Of a stretch of 29,951 bases of DNA, positions 8,112 to 16,036 are shown piece after piece (the stretch's first letter is position 1; every line of letters starts with the position of its first letter). The stretch lies in IMG/VR virus record IMGVR_UViG_3300014494_000009, positions 1 to 29,951 of that record, one strand, 5' to 3'. A program made the translations under genes and the position numbers. The DNA is from a virus. Below the pieces are notes generated by a model that ran no database searches, was not told the DNA's origin, and saw only the letters and a list, made by a program, of their open reading frames with translations.

Positions 8112-9295
8112 CTGACGGCACCCGCTTTGGTTGACCCTGATACGATTACGCCTGGGGCTGTTGGGCTTGACCAAATGACGATACCGGTGGCGGGGTTTCC
8201 TCCAATCGTTCCGACGAACGTTGCGGGGGCTAGCACGGTTGTGACATTGTCCCCTTGCGTTGCTATGTTGGCAGCAGCCAACGCGTCACCAGGTCCACCA
8301 CCGAGCGTAATTCGTTTTGGTGCAAAGAACTGGTCTCTCGTGTCGCTCACTGGACAGACTGCTGGCAGGTCTGGATCGCCCTCGAGGAACTCAAGCAGCA
8401 CAACGGAACCCGGTGACAACTCGGAATAGATTCCAGCGGGCGCGAAGTTTGGCACCATGCGCACGGGGGCTTTATCGGACAACGCGAGCAGGTTCAAACG
8501 GCCGTCACCGCTCTGGCTGTCCACGCGGTAACGCCACTTCACATATAACTTTGGGTCGATGATTTTCTCGACGTGCTGCTTGATGAGTTCTGCGAGTCGG
8601 TTGGAACCGGTGAATGGAACCGGGCTGAGCCATGCGCTGACTACGATGCTTGAGCCCTCTGCGGTCAACGTGAATTCACGGACCGTCAGTGTGCCGGTGA
8701 ATCGAGTGTCGTTGAGTTGCGAGCCAATCTGGATAACGTTCGGATCTTCAATCGCAATGGTGGCAAACTGGTTGCTCGGGTTCCATTCTACGACGTGATA
8801 GAGCTTGGAGTCAGGAGTGCTTGGAGTTCTCGGTGCGATGTTGGTCAGTCCATCGAATCCCATCCACCAAGAAACCCCATCGGCGGCATCTTCTAGCACC
8901 TGGAAAGCGATGGCACGACGAACATAGTCGTTGCCTAGTGACGCGTTTCCGGGCTGGCACACTCCAATGGTCTCACCCACCCGTTGCGCGACGTCCTGAG
9001 CTACTCTGCTAGCCTTGACCGCCGCGTCGTTGTGATACGCTAACGAGACCTCTTGCCCCCAACCGTTCGCTCCACCCACCAGGCGATAGCTAGAGCTGCC
9101 AACGAAATCACCAGAGTACGCAGGGTCGATGGTGCCCACATAGGACTGGCCGCCAATCGTGAGAGTTTGTTTTCCAGAGAGTGACACCTGATCACCGATA
9201 ACGACGGTTGCCACCCATGTGCCAGTAGTTGACACATGCAGCTTCACGCTTGCGCATGAGTTGCCACCAATTGACGGATTGGAAAGTTCGGTCAT
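8108..9295 (-). CDS. Baseplate hub/spike protein
   Basis: This is a 395-aa protein in the position of the Mu gp44/gp45 pair (hub and spike). The N-terminal two thirds resemble a gpD/gp27-like hub: VVIGDQVSLSGKQTLTIGGQ near 30-49 and LGNDYVRRAIAFQVLEDAAD near 118-137. An OB-like segment follows, KWRYRVDSQSGDGRLNLL near 255-272, then SPGSVVLLEFLEGDPDLPAV near 294-313, close to the gpV/gp5 type (G..V...F..GDP..P). The C-terminal 70 residues are low-complexity and beta-rich and may form the needle. One gene may therefore combine hub and spike functions. The start overlaps the previous stop (ATGA). Confidence 0.7.
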   Translation of the reverse strand: MTELSNPSIGGNSCASVKLHVSTTGTWVATVVIGDQVSLSGKQTLTIGGQSYVGTIDPAYSGDFVGSSSYRLVGGANGWGQEVSLAYHNDAAVKASRVAQDVAQRVGETIGVCQPGNASLGNDYVRRAIAFQVLEDAADGVSWWMGFDGLTNIAPRTPSTPDSKLYHVVEWNPSNQFATIAIEDPNVIQIGSQLNDTRFTGTLTVREFTLTAEGSSIVVSAWLSPVPFTGSNRLAELIKQHVEKIIDPKLYVKWRYRVDSQSGDGRLNLLALSDKAPVRMVPNFAPAGIYSELSPGSVVLLEFLEGDPDLPAVCPVSDTRDQFFAPKRITLGGGPGDALAAANIATQGDNVTTVLAPATFVGTIGGNPATGIVIWSSPTAPGVIVSGSTKAGAVR

Positions 9296-9918
9296 AGCTT
9301 AGGCGCCGGGGCTGGTGTGTTCTGTATTGCAGCAAGATCTGCCTTGCGTTGCTCGTTGTATTTCTTCTGATCTAGGTTGCGTTGGTCACGCGCGTCCGGC
9401 GCTGCTCCTTTTGGCTTCTCGTAGGCTGCCTGTTGAATCTTCATCGCACGGTACCCGATGACCGGTATGTCAATTGTCCATTCCGTTGATTCTCCAACAC
9501 GCTCTGGCTGGTGAACATCTTCGATGATCACATGAGTGATATTGATCGTTGGGTCACTAAGGAAAGGATGGTCAATGGTGATCGGGTTGATTACAAGCGC
9601 TTGCCCGTTGCCACTCCCGCCAGCTTTCGCGATGGGGTTTCGAAGTGCTTCACCTGCTGCTCCATTAAGTTTGAATACAGCCCAATCAATCCAATCTTGG
9701 TCGTCCTGAAGGTGAATCTTCAGAAGGAACTTGCAAACCTCCATGCCCCAGAAACGGTATCGAGCACCGGTGAGACCTGGACCGGATTGAATCTGAATCT
9801 TGCGGGGAGCATGCGCGCCGATGACTTCGGTGTAGCCGGGAGTTTGCTGACCAGCTAGCAGCACATAGTCTTGCGGGCTGTGCTCGGGGCTCCAATACTG
9901 GATGACAGTGTCAGCCAT
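9292..9918 (-). CDS. Tail protein after the tape measure (Mu gp43 position)
   Basis: This is a 208-aa protein with an ATG at 9918 overlapping the end of the tape-measure gene by eight bases. Residues 30-160 form a compact beta-rich domain (PRKIQIQSGPGLTGARYRFW near 39-58 and INITHVIIEDVHQPERVGES near 125-144). Residues 165-205 are a charged helix with KKYNEQRKADLAAIQNTPAP, likely a coiled tail. The WTIDIPVIGYRAMK pattern resembles the core of proteins that link the tube to the hub. Its slot corresponds to Mu gp43 or to a tail-completion/hub-attachment protein. No enzymatic motif was seen. Confidence 0.6.
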   Translation of the reverse strand: MADTVIQYWSPEHSPQDYVLLAGQQTPGYTEVIGAHAPRKIQIQSGPGLTGARYRFWGMEVCKFLLKIHLQDDQDWIDWAVFKLNGAAGEALRNPIAKAGGSGNGQALVINPITIDHPFLSDPTINITHVIIEDVHQPERVGESTEWTIDIPVIGYRAMKIQQAAYEKPKGAAPDARDQRNLDQKKYNEQRKADLAAIQNTPAPAPKL

Positions 9919-11740
9919 GGGCGCCCCCGGTCTGAGCTAGACCAATCTGCAAACGGTCGCACAACACCTCATAGATCTCACGAGCGGTGTCTGCTGGACT
10001 TCGAGCGCCGTCGACCGTGATTGTGATGTAGTTGTTCGGTGCGCTGGCTGCTGATGCTCGCGATCCGCCACCATAAGAGCCGACCGATGGTTGCGCGTTG
10101 GCTGGGATTTCAACCATCTCGCGCACGGCTGCATGCACCTGCGGCGTACCCTGGCGAATGCCGGCGGCCATACCAAGAGGCATCTGGTAGCCAATCTGGG
10201 CGCGCATTACGAGCGATGGGCTGTGAATCCCTAGGATGCTTTTCAGGAGCTTGATCGCACCGGTGCCAATGCCTTTGATTGCATTCCAAACGACACCAGC
10301 TGCGCCAGTGATACCGTCAGCGATGCCTTGCACCATCCACTTGCCGAGTCCGCTCCAATCGTAGTTGTAAAGTAGCTTTGCTCCTTTGTAGATACCGAGA
10401 AGCATCAAGCCAGCGAGAATCAACGGAGCCAGAACTATCAACGCGGTGGCCGCTATAGCGATACCTATTGATGCAAATGCTAGAGCAACCAATCCGGCAA
10501 CAAAGAGAACTCCACCGAGAGCAATCTTAATACTAGTCAGGGCCAACAGCGTTCCTAGGTCACCTTTGTAATCGAAGGTTTTGGCGACCCATAGCTGAAG
10601 GTCGAGCCAATGCCCTTCGGCAACAAGCACCCAATAGATCATGTCCTGAATCATGTGCTTGACCGCAATGCCGGCGCCTTCAGAGCTGCCAAACAACGGG
10701 TTGAACATGTCCTCGAGGATACCCTTCATCAACTTGCCGCTGACCGTCGTCTCACCGAACAATGACAGCACCGTGTTGAGTGACTTTAGAAATCCTTCGA
10801 TCTTGATGCCACCGAAAAGCAAGCCAACATTTTCGTGCAGCTTGGCCATCTGCTTCGAGAACCCGAGCGCTTGTCGAGTAGCCAAGTCGCCAAGGTCATG
10901 CTTGACACGAGCCGCGAATCCTGCCGATGCCTTGCCCAAGAATCCGAATTGCCAGGACATGGCGCCCATGTACTTGTTCGCCTGGTCAACGTCGCCACCG
11001 AATGCGGCCGTTGCAATCGACGTGGACTCAAGCGCTCGTTGCAGGTTCTTGCCTCGGTATCCCACTGCGTAGAGGTCCTTCGTGAACCCCATTACCTGCG
11101 TGCGCGCGAGCCCGTAGGTTGCTGCCATGAGGTTGGTAGAGGCCATCAATTGGTCAGCCTTGCCTGCTGCAATGCCCCACCAGTTTGGGATCTTGGTCAT
11201 TGCCTCAAGGGTAAGACTCTGTTCGCGGTAGAGTGACGCGTTGGCTAGGGCGAACTTGGCCATCGACACGGCAGCAGCTGCGAGGGCAATTCCGAGGGCA
11301 ATCAGTGCTGCAACAGCTAGGACGACCACACCAACGAGTCCAGCGCTGCCCAGTTTACTCACGAGCCCCGCAACGGAACCCGACATACTGCCGATAGGTC
11401 CCGTTGCTCCAAGTAGGCCCGTCTTCAATGACTCGAGTCCCGTTGCGAGTTCCTTCGTAGGCATCTTGTCGAACGTGCCTCCGAGTGAGATGTACTTCGA
11501 TTGAGCTCCGGCTATTACAATCTTTTGGTCTGCAATCTGCTGCCTGAGTTGACGAAACTGTGCAATTGAAACGGCCGAGCCGCCCTGAAGATTCTTCAGC
11601 GCCTTCTGCATTTGCGCCAAGGCCTGCGTGTCTGCATCAAGCTTGCCCCTCAGTTGCTCGAGTTGGGAAATTGCCGATACTCCGCTTGCACCGGTTTCGT
11701 CGGCAATCTCAACTCCGAAGCTTACAGTTGCGTCACTCAC
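9911..11740 (-). CDS. Tail tape-measure protein
   Basis: This is a 609-aa protein starting at GTG (11740), 12 bases after the end of the chaperone frameshift extension. The N-terminal 110 residues are a coiled coil (AISQLEQLRGKLDADTQALA near 19-38). Two strongly hydrophobic regions follow, at about 135-170 and 405-460, as usual in tape-measure proteins. The C-terminal part has WMVQGIADGITGAAGVVWNA near 475-494 and LGIHSPSLVM near 510-519, a very common tape-measure ending (LGI.SPS...). It sets tail length and is ejected at infection. At 609 residues it predicts a fairly short contractile tail. Position after the frameshifted chaperone is diagnostic. Confidence 0.92.
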   Translation of the reverse strand: MSDATVSFGVEIADETGASGVSAISQLEQLRGKLDADTQALAQMQKALKNLQGGSAVSIAQFRQLRQQIADQKIVIAGAQSKYISLGGTFDKMPTKELATGLESLKTGLLGATGPIGSMSGSVAGLVSKLGSAGLVGVVVLAVAALIALGIALAAAAVSMAKFALANASLYREQSLTLEAMTKIPNWWGIAAGKADQLMASTNLMAATYGLARTQVMGFTKDLYAVGYRGKNLQRALESTSIATAAFGGDVDQANKYMGAMSWQFGFLGKASAGFAARVKHDLGDLATRQALGFSKQMAKLHENVGLLFGGIKIEGFLKSLNTVLSLFGETTVSGKLMKGILEDMFNPLFGSSEGAGIAVKHMIQDMIYWVLVAEGHWLDLQLWVAKTFDYKGDLGTLLALTSIKIALGGVLFVAGLVALAFASIGIAIAATALIVLAPLILAGLMLLGIYKGAKLLYNYDWSGLGKWMVQGIADGITGAAGVVWNAIKGIGTGAIKLLKSILGIHSPSLVMRAQIGYQMPLGMAAGIRQGTPQVHAAVREMVEIPANAQPSVGSYGGGSRASAASAPNNYITITVDGARSPADTAREIYEVLCDRLQIGLAQTGGAHG

Positions 11741-11751
11741 GAGGGCCTACT

Positions 11752-12362
11752 TTACGCGCCGAGCTGGCTGTTCATGTAGCTGGCCAGGAACACGGCACCG
11801 GTAATCTGTTGCAGTTCTAGATCTGAATCGTCTGAGTCACTAGGGTGCAAGAACTCGATCAAGCACTGCCCGCAATAACGATTGTCCTTTCGAGCCCGGG
11901 CCAGGCTCCCTGTTATTTTCCCTCTACGTCACTCTGCTCCACGCCGGCAAGCTTGACCGCCGCGTTATTGGCCTTGCTCAGCAGTGCAGGGGTTTCGTCC
12001 TGCAGCTTGTTGAATTCCTCTTTTGACGGATGAATCAAACAACCTGCTATCAATTGAACCATGACCTGCTCTAGGCTCTGCTTGCCCGACGCTGCATTCG
12101 ACTGGTACGAACGAAATGCTGCTTTGCTCGGCTTGCGCACTACGACCATGTCACCAGTGTGCGGCGCAAATACGGCTGCAATCTTGCGGCCTAGTTCGCC
12201 GTGCTCAGTGACAAGTTCGTCGAGTAGCAACTCGTTCTCCATCATCTTGATGGCAATCGCCTCATCACTTGCAGCCTTTTCAGCTGCGCGCTTGGCTCTT
12301 ACTGCTTCGAGCTTGGATTGCAGTTCTTCTGTGGTTCCAGTTACGCTTACACAATTGACCAT
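11752..12362 (-). CDS. Tail assembly chaperone, long form made by -1 frameshifting
   Basis: Translation starts at 12362 and shifts -1 at the heptamer G-GGA-AAA (minus strand, bases 11922-11916), immediately before the zero-frame TAA. The -1 frame is then open for 54 codons and ends with TAA at 11754-11752, 12 bases before the tape-measure start. The extension begins ITGSLARARKDNRYCGQC and ends QITGAVFLASYMNSQLGA, giving about 203 residues in total. Long/short chaperone pairs made this way (lambda G/GT, P2 E/E', Mu gp41/gp42 region) help fold the tape measure before tube assembly. I translated the extension by hand. The shift itself is inferred from the canonical heptamer and the open frame. 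Confidence 0.85.
11913..12362 (-). CDS. Tail assembly chaperone, short (zero-frame) form
   Basis: This is the 149-aa product of normal termination at TAA (11913-11915). The N-terminus is a charged helix (EELQSKLEAVRAKRAAEKAA, 12-31), followed by DELVTEHGELGRKIAAVFAP near 48-67 and a helical C-terminal half with SKEEFNKLQDETPALLSKAN. This resembles the G/E-type short chaperones that sit between tube and tape-measure genes. Its last two codons, GGA AAA, are part of the slippery site. No strong ribosome-binding site precedes the ATG at 12362, so read-through coupling from the tube gene is possible. Confidence 0.8.
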   Translation of the reverse strand: MVNCVSVTGTTEELQSKLEAVRAKRAAEKAASDEAIAIKMMENELLLDELVTEHGELGRKIAAVFAPHTGDMVVVRKPSKAAFRSYQSNAASGKQSLEQVMVQLIAGCLIHPSKEEFNKLQDETPALLSKANNAAVKLAGVEQSDVEGK

Positions 12363-12386
12363 GGTTTATCCGCTTTGGTTGGTGGT

Positions 12387-12866
12387 TTAGAATCGCATCG
12401 CGTTGAACGTCGGGAGCCCATTGATGTAGGCTCTCAAATACTTGAACTCGATTTCACTCATGAGTGCATCGGGGCCCTCGTCGTGAGAGATGGTCTCGGT
12501 AACCCATGCAACATTTTCGAGTCGGATCGACTTGTCTGCAAACGTCTCTGACTCGACATACTGGATCATGTGGTCAAGTCGAGGCTCGGTAAACGAGATA
12601 TTGTCCGCAGCAAATGAAGCGTAGTAGTTGCGGATCGTTTCGACTGTGTCCGAATAGACCTTGAGTTTCAGCGGCTCGTAGCTCACCTTTCCAGCTGTAT
12701 AGGTGCGTGGTGCATGCGATCGACCCATGCCGTACCCATCGGAACGTTCGCGCTTCCAACCCGTCGCAATGGATGTCACGCCGAAGATCTGCTCACCATT
12801 GATCGTGTAGATCAGTGACGACCAGCTGAATGGGTTCAGGTTTACTCGTTCTAGATCAAGTGCCAT
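12387..12866 (-). CDS. Tail tube protein
   Basis: This is a 159-aa protein with an ATG at 12866 preceded by GGAG. It has the size and beta-sandwich pattern of Mu-type (gpM) tube proteins: NGEQIFGVTSIATGWKRERS near 23-42, KVSYEPLKLKVYSDTVETIR near 60-79, and FKYLRAYINGLPTFNAMRF at the C-terminus. Tube proteins stack as hexameric rings inside the sheath. It directly follows the sheath gene, as in all Mu- and P2-like phages. Recognition is by order, size and secondary-structure pattern. Confidence 0.85.
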   Translation of the reverse strand: MALDLERVNLNPFSWSSLIYTINGEQIFGVTSIATGWKRERSDGYGMGRSHAPRTYTAGKVSYEPLKLKVYSDTVETIRNYYASFAADNISFTEPRLDHMIQYVESETFADKSIRLENVAWVTETISHDEGPDALMSEIEFKYLRAYINGLPTFNAMRF

Positions 12867-12899
12867 GTTCTAGCTCCAAATTGGTGTAAACGTAGTGGG

Positions 12900-14441
12900 T
12901 TAGCCGGGGAGCAAGAAGCCCAGGCGGAGATTGATGAACGTCGGGTAGGCGAGAGGTTGAATGCCACCCTCGACGGTGAGCGTTGGGTTGTTCACGCGCA
13001 GATCGTCCGTACGCAGTACCGACACCAGAGCGGCGGTGCACTTGTGCGGGTCAACGAGAGTTGTACGAATCAGCGTGTTTGCAAGCTCTTCGATGCGATC
13101 TGCAACGCTCTTGAGGATGTGGCCAGTGTTGAGATCATAGTCCACGCCCTTTTGCAACTTCGTGTTGAAGAAACTCCACACGGTAGTTGCGAAAAAGCAC
13201 CACACTCGGAGGCGTTGGAAGTTGCTGAAAGGCGATCCGTTTTGAGCGATCAACGTTGGAAGATTGACGAATGCTCCTTGCGCATCAGTCCACGACCGAA
13301 GCACCATGAAACGCAGATCGTCGAGTCCAGGAGTAAGGCTTTCATCATGGCACCTGGCAAGTGGATTTCGGTTGCCATCCGTAATGCTCACCCCTGGTAA
13401 TCCACCTAGCGTCTTGTCTGCACACGAGACTTCAATCGGTAAACTCTTGACGAACGGAGCAATCGCGTAGCTAGGCGGGAGAATGTATTGCGCCGGCCAT
13501 GTAGGATTTCCCGAAGCAACGAGAGCAGCACCAGCGTTCATTGCTGCCGGTACAGCTGAAGAGTACGCACCGAAATGAGTGATTGCCGTGCTTGCCTGAT
13601 AAGCTGAATCCGTTTGCGCAACTCCAGCCGTGACGGTCGGCAATGACGTATTGCCCATCCACCAGCGGAATAATCCACGAGCCATCAGTCCATTGATGAA
13701 TGTGTCCATCGCTCCGCAAACACCAGTACTTGGAGTCGCATCGGTAATCTCTGACGCAAGCAAAACGCCTTCCCAGGATAGTGCGGAGTTTCCCAAAGCA
13801 ATGTTTGCAGTAGCCAGATCGGCAACTGCAGCAGCCGGCGCGGTCTGTGTACCAGTGAACAGGTCGCCAACGTTCAGCGTACCTGCAGCGCAATCGAGTT
13901 GAATTCCCGAGTCAAAACCGCTTACCGTATTTGCAAGCTCAATGACGAAAGTCGAGGTGTCCGGCAGCTTGGTGACAGGCGATAGAGTGCGGAAGTTGTC
14001 AACGGTCCACTGGACATAGATATGGTCGGTTCCCAGCGTACCACCTGCTGCCGAAGTTCCGTTAGCCAGGATCACCTTGACAACAATCATCCCAAATTCA
14101 CAGTCAATGAGATGAAGGCTTGCTCCATCAACCGTGACAACCGAAGTCGAAGGGGTGCCAGCTGCGCGCGTTGCAGTGACTGCGCTCACTACTCCTGCAG
14201 TCGTCGCATGCGTTCGTAAGCAGATGACAGTCGATGTCGGGTTCTGCACCGCGTAGCAGGCAGCCTCCACGAGCGGTCCTTGCCCAAACATCGCTTGAAT
14301 GTCAGTTGCCCTAGACAGAGCGATTGGAGTGTCATAGGCGCCAGATGTGGAGGGGCCCATGATTGCGAGCAGCTTGCCCGTACCAGGCGAGGCCGCTACG
14401 TTGGCGGTAACTTTGGTGGTGGTGATTGTCTGAACAGCCAT
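12900..14441 (-). CDS. Contractile tail sheath protein
   Basis: This is a 513-aa protein with an ATG at 14441 preceded by GAGG. The N-terminal domain has LLAIMGPSTSGAYDTPIALS near 24-43 and FGQGPLVEAACYAVQNPTST near 52-71, the usual sheath opening where a ring-interlocking arm is followed by (F)G.GPL..A. The C-terminal domain has LRVWCFFATTVWSFFNTKLQ near 406-425, then ADRIEELANTLIRTTLVDPH near 444-463, matching the conserved sheath end (...R......L.......). It makes this a contractile-tail phage. The large middle region (about 90-300), rich in Ala, Thr and Val, is probably an outward-facing insertion domain and is the most variable part of sheaths. Confidence 0.9.
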   Translation of the reverse strand: MAVQTITTTKVTANVAASPGTGKLLAIMGPSTSGAYDTPIALSRATDIQAMFGQGPLVEAACYAVQNPTSTVICLRTHATTAGVVSAVTATRAAGTPSTSVVTVDGASLHLIDCEFGMIVVKVILANGTSAAGGTLGTDHIYVQWTVDNFRTLSPVTKLPDTSTFVIELANTVSGFDSGIQLDCAAGTLNVGDLFTGTQTAPAAAVADLATANIALGNSALSWEGVLLASEITDATPSTGVCGAMDTFINGLMARGLFRWWMGNTSLPTVTAGVAQTDSAYQASTAITHFGAYSSAVPAAMNAGAALVASGNPTWPAQYILPPSYAIAPFVKSLPIEVSCADKTLGGLPGVSITDGNRNPLARCHDESLTPGLDDLRFMVLRSWTDAQGAFVNLPTLIAQNGSPFSNFQRLRVWCFFATTVWSFFNTKLQKGVDYDLNTGHILKSVADRIEELANTLIRTTLVDPHKCTAALVSVLRTDDLRVNNPTLTVEGGIQPLAYPTFINLRLGFLLPG

Positions 14442-14457
14442 GGATCGACCTCGAAAA

Positions 14458-15054
14458 CTAGGGTGGGGTAAGAGCTGGAATCGTCATGTCAGGAGCCGGC
14501 AAAGTCTCCGCCGGATCGGGAATCAAGTGAGTGCTCGGGAACGCAGTACCGTACGCATCGTCGGGAATCGGTGAACGTATTCTCCCCGTGACTACGATGG
14601 CCGCGCCGTGTCGAGAGTCGGCGCCAATGTCGAGCAACCAACGCGCACTCTCAAGATGGACCTGACCCACTCGATGAGTTCCGTGCACAGCTCGATAGAG
14701 GCAGGCTCGCCAAGTGTCGTAGAGCATGCGGCAAACATTGTATTGAGCACGCTCGTTCGTTGCCTTGTCCTTGCTCGGATCGAACGCTTGCAGTTGCACG
14801 TGGAACGCCTCGTCGAGATCTACTAGGTTGCGCGCTGACTGAGTCGCGGTCACCTGGATCGGAACCTTCGTGGCACCAAGTTCTTTGCCGAGTGATCCAG
14901 ACTCATCACCGGGAGTCCACACAACTCGTTGAGTTGTCATCTGCTGGCGAACCGGTGGACGCCAACCGAAATGGATAGCAAGGTCAGGAATGTGAGCGAT
15001 CAAGTCGGAATTCGTTACGTCGACTAGGACCTCGAGTGCGGTTTTGGTGCCCAT
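14458..15054 (-). CDS. Neck/tail terminator-type protein
   Basis: The ATG at 15054 overlaps the preceding stop (TAATG), giving 198 aa starting MGTKTALEVLVDVTNSDLIA. The frame extends further upstream to 15132 but would overlap the morphogenesis gene and is rejected. The protein has mixed alpha/beta character, with RVVWTPGDESGSLGKELGAT near 42-61 and RMLYDTWRACLYRAVHGTHR near 108-127, and a Pro-rich tail. The slot between the virion morphogenesis gene and the sheath is where tail terminator or head-tail connector proteins lie. RVVWTPGD is a pattern I associate with such proteins. The function is assigned mainly from position. Confidence 0.65.
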   Translation of the reverse strand: MGTKTALEVLVDVTNSDLIAHIPDLAIHFGWRPPVRQQMTTQRVVWTPGDESGSLGKELGATKVPIQVTATQSARNLVDLDEAFHVQLQAFDPSKDKATNERAQYNVCRMLYDTWRACLYRAVHGTHRVGQVHLESARWLLDIGADSRHGAAIVVTGRIRSPIPDDAYGTAFPSTHLIPDPAETLPAPDMTIPALTPP

Positions 15055-15515
15055 TAGGTCGCCCCCTTCATGGTAGCCTTGCCCCAGGGGGTCGTAGACT
15101 TGCCGCGATGCCCGCCCTTGCGTTGCATCCATTCGGGTCCGAATTCAATGATTCCAAGACGGATCGCATTGCCGAGTTTTTGGGGGAGCCCCTTGTTCGG
15201 CAGTATCTGGCGCGCAACTTCTTTGCGAGTACCAAATTGCGCGTAGACAGCCCCGCCGGTAATCGTGAGCCAGATGATCTTGCCTGAGGCTCTGACAGCC
15301 ACGCGGACTTTTTGGAGTGCCTTGCCGCCGTCTCTGACGAGAGGGGCCCAAGTCTGGCCGTCTAGGGACTGACCAGAGGCCACGGCACTGTCGCATTGGG
15401 CCTGGATTATCGGAACAAGTTTCTCGGGCATCTTGGCAACGGCCTGGGATGTCGAGCGTATGTCTCGAATCCAGCCATCGACGGTTCGAATCGCAAGTGT
15501 TTTATCGACAGTCAT
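15054..15515 (-). CDS. Virion morphogenesis/tail completion protein (Mu gpG-like or HK97 gp10-like)
   Basis: This is a 153-aa basic protein with an ATG at 15515 overlapping the previous stop (ATGA). It starts with a helical region (VDGWIRDIRSTSQAVAKMPE, 13-32), then GQSLDGQTWAPLVRDGGKAL near 48-67, followed by KIIWLTITGGAVYAQFGTRK near 78-97, and ends Lys/Arg/Gly-rich (GPEWMQRKGGHRGKSTTPWG). The order helix, G..W.PL.., strand, Y..FGT is the pattern of phage virion morphogenesis proteins (Mu gpG and the HK97 gp10 superfamily), which finish the neck and tail interface. The gene lies in the expected place. Confidence 0.75.
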   Translation of the reverse strand: MTVDKTLAIRTVDGWIRDIRSTSQAVAKMPEKLVPIIQAQCDSAVASGQSLDGQTWAPLVRDGGKALQKVRVAVRASGKIIWLTITGGAVYAQFGTRKEVARQILPNKGLPQKLGNAIRLGIIEFGPEWMQRKGGHRGKSTTPWGKATMKGAT

Positions 15516-15973
15516 CTGCGCCCCGATCTGATGTACTGCGCGCGCATCCAGTCGTAGGGTGTGACGTCGCTACGACTCAACACCGATGGTTTGATTCCAC
15601 TAGCAGTAGGCATGTCAGCGCGAAGCGGCAGATCCCAAAGACCCTTCTCCGGATCGGCGGCTTCATTGAGCTCGGTCATTGTGAGTTCCGCGCGCTTGGC
15701 GCAGAGCTCTGGATTCTGATCTGATGGTGAGTAACCGCGCTTTGCCTTGACTTCAACATCTACCAGTTTGACAAGCCATCGTTTGATCTGATCCGGTACT
15801 GGATCTTGAAACGGTGTGGCATAACGCTTCATCAACTTGCCGTCGATGGTGCCCGAGTAGCTGCCCAGCGTCGCGTCAATCCAACCCGGATAGTCCACCT
15901 CCACTGTGTCAACGTCGATCGTTGGCAGCAGCGTCAGCAGGCGATAGGTTTTGACGATTAGATATTGCGACAC
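15512..15973 (-). CDS. Head-tail connector, Mu gp36-like (DUF1320 type)
   Basis: This is a 153-aa protein starting at GTG (15973) with AAGAGA upstream. It shows the layout of Mu gp36/DUF1320: an N-terminal segment on settings of loading (YRLLTLLPTIDVDTVE), a helix leading into IDGKLMKRYATPFQDPVPDQ (43-62), matching I...L..RY..P....VP, then IKRWLVKLVDVEVKAKRGYS. The family forms a ring adaptor below the portal. Position directly after the capsid gene agrees with the Mu order. The C-terminal 35 residues are less conserved. Confidence 0.75.
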   Translation of the reverse strand: MSQYLIVKTYRLLTLLPTIDVDTVEVDYPGWIDATLGSYSGTIDGKLMKRYATPFQDPVPDQIKRWLVKLVDVEVKAKRGYSPSDQNPELCAKRAELTMTELNEAADPEKGLWDLPLRADMPTASGIKPSVLSRSDVTPYDWMRAQYIRSGRR

Positions 15974-16004
15974 TTGGTTTCTCTTAGTGATCCCGGAACC
16001 ACTC

Positions 16005-16036
16005 GCGGATTAAGTGGCCCCGGGAATCCAATCCGC
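16005..16036 (-). terminator. Hairpin directly after the capsid gene (possible terminator or attenuator)
   Basis: The seven-base arms GCGGATT (16005-16011) and AATCCGC (16030-16036) are separated by 18 bases that include CCCCGGG. They lie one base past the capsid stop codon. No T-run follows on the minus strand, so this is not a canonical intrinsic terminator. It may attenuate read-through so that capsid is made in excess of the following connector, or protect the 3' end of the capsid message. Confidence 0.35.
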
